NCBI GenBank assembly: GCA_031556335.1 | Contig: JAVBTE010000180.1 | Location: forward strand, 1-9,558 | Direction of reading: 5' to 3' | Source: Limiplasma sp031556335 | GTDB taxonomy: Bacteria; Bacillota; Clostridia; Christensenellales; Aristaeellaceae | Length of the DNA stretch: 9,558 nt | Shown here: positions 5,035-9,558 of the stretch, piece after piece | Position numbering within the stretch: position 1 is the stretch's first letter | How the letters are laid out: each line of letters starts with the position of its first letter | Program-made: the position numbers and the translations under genes | The notes under the pieces: model-generated | Told to the model about the DNA's origin: nothing | Database searches by the model: none | Seen by the model: only the letters and a program-made list of their open reading frames with translations

Positions 5035-6429
5035 TCACTTCCCAATTACATACCTGTCCATGGCGGCCGCGGCCTGCTTGCCCGCGCCCATGGCCAAAAT
5101 GACTGTGGCCGCGCCGGAAACAGCGTCTCCGCCCGCGTACACGCCTTCCCGGCTGGTGAGGCCGTCGTCGCCGTTGGTAATGATGCAGCCGTGCCGGTTG
5201 GTCTCCAGGCCGGGGGTGGTGGTCCGCAGCAATGGATTAGGGCTGGTGCCAATGGCGATGATGGCGGTATCCACTTCCATTTCAAACTCGCTGTCCTTTT
5301 TTTCAACGGGCCTGGGCCGTCCGCTGGCATCCGGCGCGCCCAGCTCCATTTCCACGCAGCGCATGCCCCGCACGCAGCCGTCTGCGTCGCCAAGGATCTC
5401 CACCGGGTTCACCAGGGTGCGGAAAATAATGCCCTCTTCCTGGGCGTGCTCGACTTCCTCGTGCCGGGCGGGCAACTCGTCCATGCCCCGGCGGTATACG
5501 ATATAGACGGTTTCGGCGCCCAGGCGCTTGGCGCACCGGGCCGCGTCCATGGCCACGTTTCCCCCGCCCATCACCGCCACCCGGCGGCTTTTTTGGATGG
5601 GCGTGGCGCTGCCCGGTTGATAGGCCTTCATCAGATTGATGCGGGTCAGGTATTCGTTGGCGCTGTAAACGCCTTTCAGGCTTTCCCCGGGGATGTTCAT
5701 AAACCTGGGCAGGCCCGCGCCGCTGGCAATGTACAGGGCTTCGTAGCCCATTTCAAACAATTCGTCCACCGTGAGGGTTTTTCCGATGACCTGATTGGTT
5801 TCAATTTCCACCCCCAGGTCTTTGAGGCCGTCGATCTCGTGGCGCACACTGGCCTTGGGCAGGCGGAACTCCGGAATGCCGTACACCAGCACGCCGCCGG
5901 CCAGGTGCAGGGCCTCAAACACGGTCACCGCGTAGCCAAGCTTGGCCAATTCCCCCGCGCAGGTGAGGCCGCTGGGCCCGGAGCCGATAATGGCGACCTT
6001 GTGCCCGTTGGGCGCGGCCTTCTTGGGCGTATCCTGGCTATGCTCCCGGTGCCAGTCGGCCACAAAGCGTTCCAGACGGCCAATGCCCACGCTTTCCCCT
6101 TTGATGCCCCGAACGCACTTCCCTTCGCACTGGGTTAACTCTGCACAGACCCGGCAGCAAACGGCGGTCAAGGAGGAGGATTCGCTCAAAATCTGGTAAG
6201 CGCCTTCCATGTCCTGGTTCGCCACCCGGTCAATGAATGCCGGAATGTCAATCAAAACCGGGCAATCCGCCACGCAGGGCTTGTTTTTGCAGTTCAGGCA
6301 GCGCTTCGCTTCCGACACGGCCATGTCCATTGTATAGCCCAGCGCAACCTCCTGAAAATTTCCGTTGCGCACCTGGGGCTCCTGGGCGGGCATCGGGGTC
6401 TTTTGCGGGCTCATGTTGCGATCCGCCAT
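5035..6429 (-). CDS. nfnB: NADH-dependent ferredoxin:NADP+ oxidoreductase, large subunit (NfnB)
   Basis: The 464-residue flavoprotein is the large subunit of the cytoplasmic NfnAB complex, which couples NADH and reduced ferredoxin to NADP+ reduction by electron bifurcation or its reverse. The N-terminal iron-sulfur region shows CLNCKNKPCVADCP (Cys44, 47, 52, 56) and CCRVCAELTQCEGKC (91-105), suited to two [4Fe-4S] clusters. FAD binding is marked by IIGSGPSGLTCAGELAKLG (147-165), NADP(H) binding by MGGGNVAMDAAR (287-298) with RR at 313-314, and the C-terminal FAD motif by YAGGDAVSGAATVILAMGAG (431-450). I chose ATG 6429 because AGGAGG (6439-6444) precedes it; the open frame upstream lies inside nfnA. 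The one-base gap to nfnA shows a single operon. GltD, the small subunit of glutamate synthase, is a close relative, but the nfnA partner decides for NfnB. Confidence 0.9.
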   Translation of the reverse strand: MADRNMSPQKTPMPAQEPQVRNGNFQEVALGYTMDMAVSEAKRCLNCKNKPCVADCPVLIDIPAFIDRVANQDMEGAYQILSESSSLTAVCCRVCAELTQCEGKCVRGIKGESVGIGRLERFVADWHREHSQDTPKKAAPNGHKVAIIGSGPSGLTCAGELAKLGYAVTVFEALHLAGGVLVYGIPEFRLPKASVRHEIDGLKDLGVEIETNQVIGKTLTVDELFEMGYEALYIASGAGLPRFMNIPGESLKGVYSANEYLTRINLMKAYQPGSATPIQKSRRVAVMGGGNVAMDAARCAKRLGAETVYIVYRRGMDELPARHEEVEHAQEEGIIFRTLVNPVEILGDADGCVRGMRCVEMELGAPDASGRPRPVEKKDSEFEMEVDTAIIAIGTSPNPLLRTTTPGLETNRHGCIITNGDDGLTSREGVYAGGDAVSGAATVILAMGAGKQAAAAMDRYVIGK

Positions 6430-6430
6430 C

Positions 6431-7291
6431 TCAGCCGCCCTCCTTTTCGTTCGCGCTTTTTTCATCCAGCAGCCGGCAGGCTTTTTCCCTGGCGCCGGCT
6501 TCAAATTCCGCGTACATCCGGCCCCGGGCCATGGCCTCGTCAAAGTCCACCTGATGCCCGTCAAAATCCGGGCCGTCCACGCAGGCAAACTTCGTCTCCC
6601 CGCCCACGGTCAGGCGGCAACCGCCGCACATGCCGGTGCCGTCAATCATGACGGGATTCATGCTCACCATGGTCTTGACGTGGTATTTTTCCGTCACCTT
6701 GCACACGAATTTCATCATGATCAGGGGCCCGATAGCGATGACCTCGTCATACTCGTTCCCCGCGTTGATCAGCTCTTCCAGCGCGTTTGTGACCAGGCCC
6801 TTTTCGCCATAGCTGCCATCGTCGGTCATTATGCGCATTTCATCGCTGATGGAGGAAAACTCCTCTTCCAAAATCACCAGGTCTTTGGTGCGAAAGCCCA
6901 CCACGCAGTGCACTGTCGCGCCCTGCTGGTGCAGCTTTTTCGCCACGGGGTAGGCAATGGCGCAGCCCACGCCGCCGCCCACCACGCACACCTTTTTCAG
7001 GCCGTCGGTATGGCTGGGGGTGCCAAGGGGGCCCACAAAGTCCTGAATGCCTTCGCCCTGCTTCAGCGTATCCAGCTCCATGGTGCCCGCGCCCACGATC
7101 TGGTAAATGATGGTGACGCTGCCCGCCTCCCGGTCAAAATCGGCAATGGTCAGCGGAATGCGCTCGCTTTCCGCCTTGGCGCGCAGGATGATGAACTGCC
7201 CGGGCTCGGCCTTTCGGGCCACCATGGGCGCGCGCACCACCATTTTGGATACGGTTGGGTTCAAGGAACGCTTTTCCAGAATCTCAAACAT
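6431..7291 (-). CDS. nfnA: NADH-dependent ferredoxin:NADP+ oxidoreductase, small subunit (NfnA)
   Basis: The 286-residue subunit is a ferredoxin-NADP reductase-like protein, related to the PyrK subunit of dihydroorotate dehydrogenase; in NfnAB it holds FAD, a [2Fe-2S] cluster and the NAD(H) site. The FAD domain is at about 1-95 (PGQFIILRA at 30-38, IPLTIAD at 45-51, VGPLG at 86-90). The nucleotide domain begins at VCVVGGGVGCAIAYPVAKKL (101-120). The cluster region reads DGTGMCGGC and then FACVDGPDFDGH, giving Cys222, Cys225, Cys237 and a nearby Asp217; one Asp ligand is known for this family. The start at ATG 7291 is preferred because AAGGAAAGGG lies just upstream and the protein then begins MFEILEKRSL, as its relatives do. 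An in-frame ATG at 7315 lacks a good ribosome binding site. Sulfide dehydrogenase subunit is the common alternative name. Confidence 0.9.
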   Translation of the reverse strand: MFEILEKRSLNPTVSKMVVRAPMVARKAEPGQFIILRAKAESERIPLTIADFDREAGSVTIIYQIVGAGTMELDTLKQGEGIQDFVGPLGTPSHTDGLKKVCVVGGGVGCAIAYPVAKKLHQQGATVHCVVGFRTKDLVILEEEFSSISDEMRIMTDDGSYGEKGLVTNALEELINAGNEYDEVIAIGPLIMMKFVCKVTEKYHVKTMVSMNPVMIDGTGMCGGCRLTVGGETKFACVDGPDFDGHQVDFDEAMARGRMYAEFEAGAREKACRLLDEKSANEKEGG

Positions 7292-7317
7292 ACGCTTTCC
7301 CTTTCCTTGCGGCATTG

Positions 7318-7349
7318 CGCGCCGGCGTTCGCCTTCCGGCGCGTTTTTT
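7318..7349 (+). terminator. Terminator-like hairpin pointing rightward, against the flanking genes
   Basis: CGCGCCGG (7318-7325) pairs with CCGGCGCG (7336-7343) around a 10-base loop, followed by TTTTTT (7344-7349) on the + strand. Both neighbours, ridA and nfnA, are read leftward. In their transcript the same element is a GC-rich hairpin preceded by A6 and without a T-run after it. It could stop antisense transcription into ridA, or protect or process the ridA-nfnA mRNA. Confidence 0.6.
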
Positions 7350-7358
7350 CATGATTCA

Positions 7359-7733
7359 TCAGCGCGCGGCGACGCACTCAATCTCCACCAGCCCGCCCAA
7401 GGGCAGGGCCGCCACCTGCACGCAGCTGCGCGCAGGGAAATCGCCGGAGAAATAGCTTTGGTACACCTGGTTCACCGTGCCAAAATCCCCCAGGCTTTGC
7501 ACAAAAATGGTGGTTTTCAAAACGTTTGCGTACCCCATGCCGTTTTTCTTCAAAATCTCGCCAAGGTTTTTCATAGCCGCATGGGCCTGCGCCTCTACGC
7601 CTTCCGCAAGCTTGCCTGTCTCAACGTCAATGCCCAGCTGCCCGGAGGTGAAAAGCAGATTGTCGCTGGCAATCGCCTGGGAATAGGGCCCAATCGCCTT
7701 GGGCGCGGTTTCCGTGTGGATGACTTGTTTCAT
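7359..7733 (-). CDS. ridA: RidA family reactive enamine/imine deaminase
   Basis: The 124-residue protein has the full length and motifs of the RidA (YjgF/YER057c/UK114) family. These small cytoplasmic trimers hydrolyse 2-aminoacrylate and related enamines released by PLP enzymes, preventing damage to those enzymes. Visible hallmarks are APKAIGPYSQAI (10-21), LLFTSGQLGID (26-36), ARSCVQVAALPLGG (101-114), with Arg102 at the position that binds the substrate carboxylate, and VEIECVA (116-122), with the conserved Glu. ATG 7733 is chosen because GAGGAGAGGG lies just upstream; a longer frame from 7823 would run through the promoter. The gene has its own promoter and lies 67 bases upstream of nfnA on the same strand, so it may be the first gene of ridA-nfnA-nfnB. 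Confidence 0.93.
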   Translation of the reverse strand: MKQVIHTETAPKAIGPYSQAIASDNLLFTSGQLGIDVETGKLAEGVEAQAHAAMKNLGEILKKNGMGYANVLKTTIFVQSLGDFGTVNQVYQSYFSGDFPARSCVQVAALPLGGLVEIECVAAR

Positions 7734-7762
7734 TGTTCCCTCTCCTCGTCCTAAAAAAAAAT

Positions 7763-7808
7763 CAGCACCACTGAAAAAGTTATAGTTTATTGTAACACCC
7801 TGGTGCTG
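7763..7808. repeat. Inverted repeat flanking the ridA -10 region
   Basis: CAGCACCA (7763-7770) is the exact reverse complement of TGGTGCTG (7801-7808). The arms are separated by 30 bases that include the ridA -10 box. In the leftward direction the inner arm is followed by a run of nine Ts (complement of 7753-7761). It could be a two-site operator or a chance match. Confidence 0.3.
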
Positions 7809-7817
7809 TTCTGTAAA
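7789..7817 (-). promoter_or_regulatory. Sigma-A type promoter of ridA
   Basis: On the minus strand TTTACA (7817-7812) is followed after 17 bases by TACAAT (7794-7789). The start of transcription would be near 7782, giving a leader of about 50 bases before the ridA ATG. That leader contains nine consecutive Ts just before the ribosome binding site. Confidence 0.65.
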
Positions 7818-7874
7818 GACCAAACTGCCTTTTCTGTTGGTATAGAAAGAAACCGCCTTTTTTGCACAAAAGAA

Positions 7875-7903
7875 TTGAAAAATCTGGCAAAGCGTTGTAT
7901 CAT
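7875..7903 (+). promoter_or_regulatory. Sigma-A type promoter of the HerA-like gene
   Basis: TTGAAA (7875-7880) and TATCAT (7898-7903) are 17 bases apart. Transcription would begin near 7910, just before AAGGAGG (7919-7925) and the ATG at 7934, giving a leader of only about 24 bases. The match is moderate, but spacing and place fit. Confidence 0.55.
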
Positions 7904-7933
7904 AAACATAATATCATCAAGGAGGATTCAAAC

Positions 7934-9558
7934 ATGTTATATAATGGAACCATCTGGGTGGGAACCAGCGACAATCAGCCGGTTTGCCTGCTTCCGAATA
8001 TGGCAAACCGCCACGGCCTGATTGCCGGCGCCACCGGCACGGGCAAAACCGTCACCTTGAAAGTGCTGGCCGAGGGCTTTTCCGACATGGGCGTTCCCGT
8101 TTTTCTCAGCGACATCAAAGGCGATCTCAGCGGCATGGTAAAGCCCGGTGAAAACAACGACAAAATGGCCTCCCGCCTTATGGCCGTGGGGGTATCGGAG
8201 TTTAAATACCAGTCCTATCCCTCCGTTTTCTGGGATGTATACGGCGAACAGGGCCATCCCGTCCGCTGCACCATCAGCGAGATGGGCCCGCTGCTGCTGG
8301 GCCGCATGCTGAACCTGAACGAGACCCAGATCGGCGTGTTGAACATTTTATTCCGGGTGGCGGACGACGAAAAAATGCTGCTGCTGGACATCAAAGACGT
8401 AAAGGCCATGCTGGCCTATGTGGGCGAAAATGCCAGCAAATATACGCTGAACTATGGCAATGTCAGCAAGCAAACCATCGGCACCATCCAGCGGGCCATT
8501 GCGGTGCTGGAAGACCAGGGCGGCGACAAGTTCTTCGGGGAACCCGCGCTGAACATTGCCGACTGGATGCAGGTGGACGAAAGCGGCCGCGGCAACATCA
8601 ACATTCTGGCCTGCGACAAGCTGTTCCTGCACCCCCTGATGTATTCTACCTTCCTGTTGTGGATGCTGAGCGAACTTTACGAAACCCTGCCGGAGCAAGG
8701 CGACCTGGACAAGCCCCGCATGGTGTTCTTCTTTGACGAGGCGCACCTTTTGTTCAACGATTGCAGCAAGCAGCTGATGGACAAAATCGAGCAGGTGGTG
8801 CGCCTGATCCGCTCCAAGGGCGTGGGCGTATACTTCATCACCCAAAACCCCACCGACGTGCCCATGACCGTTTTAAGCCAGCTGGGCAACCGGGTGCAGC
8901 ATGCCCTGCGGGCCTTCACGCCCCTGGACCAGAAGGCGGTGAAGGTGGCCGCGCAAACCTTCCGCGCCAATCCGGCCTTTGATACCGAAGAGGCCATCAC
9001 CCAGCTGCAAACCGGCGAAGCCCTGATCTCCTTCCTGGATGCCGGCGGCGCGCCCAGCGTGGTGACCCGTTCCCTCATCCTGCCGCCCCAAAGCTTTATG
9101 GGCGCCATTGATTCCGGCCTGCGGAACACGTTTATCCAAACCAGCCCCTTCCACGGCGTGTATGAACAGACCATTGACCGCCAAAGCGCCTATGAATACC
9201 TGGCGGGCACCATGAACCTGGGCAAGCCGCTGGCCCCTGCCGCGCAGCCCGCCCCCATTCCCATGGCGGCGGCCCCCGTGGCCGCGCCCCAGCAGGCCGC
9301 CGCTCCGGCCCAGGCCTTTATGGTATTCGATCCCGCCACGGGACAATACGTGCAAAAGCAGATCGATACCATGTCGCCCGTGGCTGCCCAGGCCGCTCCG
9401 GTGCAGGCCGCCGCCCCCGCCGCGCAAGCCGTGCAGCAAAGCGTGCTGGTGCTGGACCCCACCACCGGCCAGTATGTGCAAAAGCAAATGACCATGCAGC
9501 TTGATCCCGCCACGGGCCAATACGTGCCCTATGCGCCGCCCATGGACCCGAAAGCCCA
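7934..9558 (+). CDS. HerA-like DUF853 ATPase (YjgR type) with repeat tail, 3' end outside window
   Basis: The open frame gives 541 residues and continues past the window. AAGGAGG (7919-7925) eight bases before ATG 7934 fixes the start. It is a P-loop ATPase of the HerA/FtsK group, DUF853 family: Walker A GATGTGKT (32-39), the family stretch SDIKGDLSGM (59-68), Walker B MVFFFDEAH (263-271), sensor-like FITQNP (301-306) and an arginine-rich region with QLGNRVQHALRAFTP (316-330). Relatives are cytoplasmic and are thought to be DNA translocases or helicases, but no firm role is known. The ATPase part ends near residue 430. After it comes an Ala/Pro/Gln-rich tail with three repeats: FDPATGQYVQKQ (465-476), LDPTTGQYVQKQ (507-518) and LDPATGQYV (523-531). 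No nuclease partner such as NurA, and no other defence gene, is visible in the window, so a housekeeping role is as likely as a defence role. Confidence 0.88.
   Translation, partial: MLYNGTIWVGTSDNQPVCLLPNMANRHGLIAGATGTGKTVTLKVLAEGFSDMGVPVFLSDIKGDLSGMVKPGENNDKMASRLMAVGVSEFKYQSYPSVFWDVYGEQGHPVRCTISEMGPLLLGRMLNLNETQIGVLNILFRVADDEKMLLLDIKDVKAMLAYVGENASKYTLNYGNVSKQTIGTIQRAIAVLEDQGGDKFFGEPALNIADWMQVDESGRGNINILACDKLFLHPLMYSTFLLWMLSELYETLPEQGDLDKPRMVFFFDEAHLLFNDCSKQLMDKIEQVVRLIRSKGVGVYFITQNPTDVPMTVLSQLGNRVQHALRAFTPLDQKAVKVAAQTFRANPAFDTEEAITQLQTGEALISFLDAGGAPSVVTRSLILPPQSFMGAIDSGLRNTFIQTSPFHGVYEQTIDRQSAYEYLAGTMNLGKPLAPAAQPAPIPMAAAPVAAPQQAAAPAQAFMVFDPATGQYVQKQIDTMSPVAAQAAPVQAAAPAAQAVQQSVLVLDPTTGQYVQKQMTMQLDPATGQYVPYAPPMDPKA

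Noticed and set aside
5191..6138. 315-codon open frame on the plus strand
   Set aside because: It is antisense to nfnB; the His/Ala/Gly-rich composition is typical of a shadow frame.
6365..7354. 329-codon open frame on the plus strand
   Set aside because: It is antisense to nfnA and nfnB, with many histidines and no motif.
8873..9520. 215-codon open frame on the minus strand
   Set aside because: It is antisense to the HerA-like gene, whose frame has Walker motifs and a good ribosome binding site.
7934..9558. HerA-NurA or HerA-SIR2 type defence system
   Set aside because: The ATPase is of the DUF853 type, and no nuclease or SIR2 partner is present in the window; the divergent neighbour is housekeeping ridA.

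Overview
The window looks like a chromosomal segment of a GC-rich member of the Clostridia, probably an anaerobic, gut-type lineage such as the Christensenellales or Oscillospirales. The grounds are strong AGGAGG-type ribosome binding sites, a lysine riboswitch of the Firmicutes kind, signal peptides ending in ALA, an electron-bifurcating NfnAB pair typical of anaerobes, and GC-rich hairpin clusters between genes. The taxonomic call is an inference from style, not from a marker gene. All genes inside the window are intact; only the two at the edges are cut.

Left part (1-3672, + strand). The end of an unrecognised, charged protein (1-870) is followed by a 350-base leader. That leader holds a sigma-A promoter (907-934), a well-formed lysine riboswitch (about 970-1142) and its intrinsic terminator (1161-1194). 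The riboswitch controls a three-gene polar amino acid ABC importer: binding protein (1221-2030), permease (2148-2936) and ATPase (2926-3672). The aptamer is the best evidence that the substrate is lysine. When lysine is plentiful, transcription should stop before the importer genes. A second hairpin with a T-run between the binding-protein and permease genes probably lowers expression of the membrane parts.

Middle (3673-5034). A secreted protein made of four SH3-like repeats (3777-4775) follows, with no terminator separating it from the importer, so it may be partly co-transcribed. Its 3' flank is dense in structure: a four-tier G-quadruplex motif, a 7-base tandem repeat, a 17-bp perfect hairpin, a bidirectional terminator and further GC-rich hairpins. 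Here rightward transcription meets leftward transcription.

Right part (5035-9558). Leftward genes are ridA (7359-7733), nfnA (6431-7291) and nfnB (5035-6429). nfnA and nfnB are one base apart and encode the NADH-dependent ferredoxin:NADP+ oxidoreductase, which supplies NADPH from NADH plus reduced ferredoxin. RidA removes reactive enamines. Divergently from ridA, a HerA-like DUF853 ATPase starts at 7934 and runs off the window; it ends in an Ala/Pro-rich tail with three D-P-A/T-T-G-Q-Y repeats. Both divergent genes have readable promoters in the 200-base gap.

I do not see a clearly new defence or mobile system. The most unusual items are the repeat tail of the HerA-like protein, the terminator-like hairpin pointing against the ridA-nfnAB genes, and the structured 3' region after the SH3 gene.
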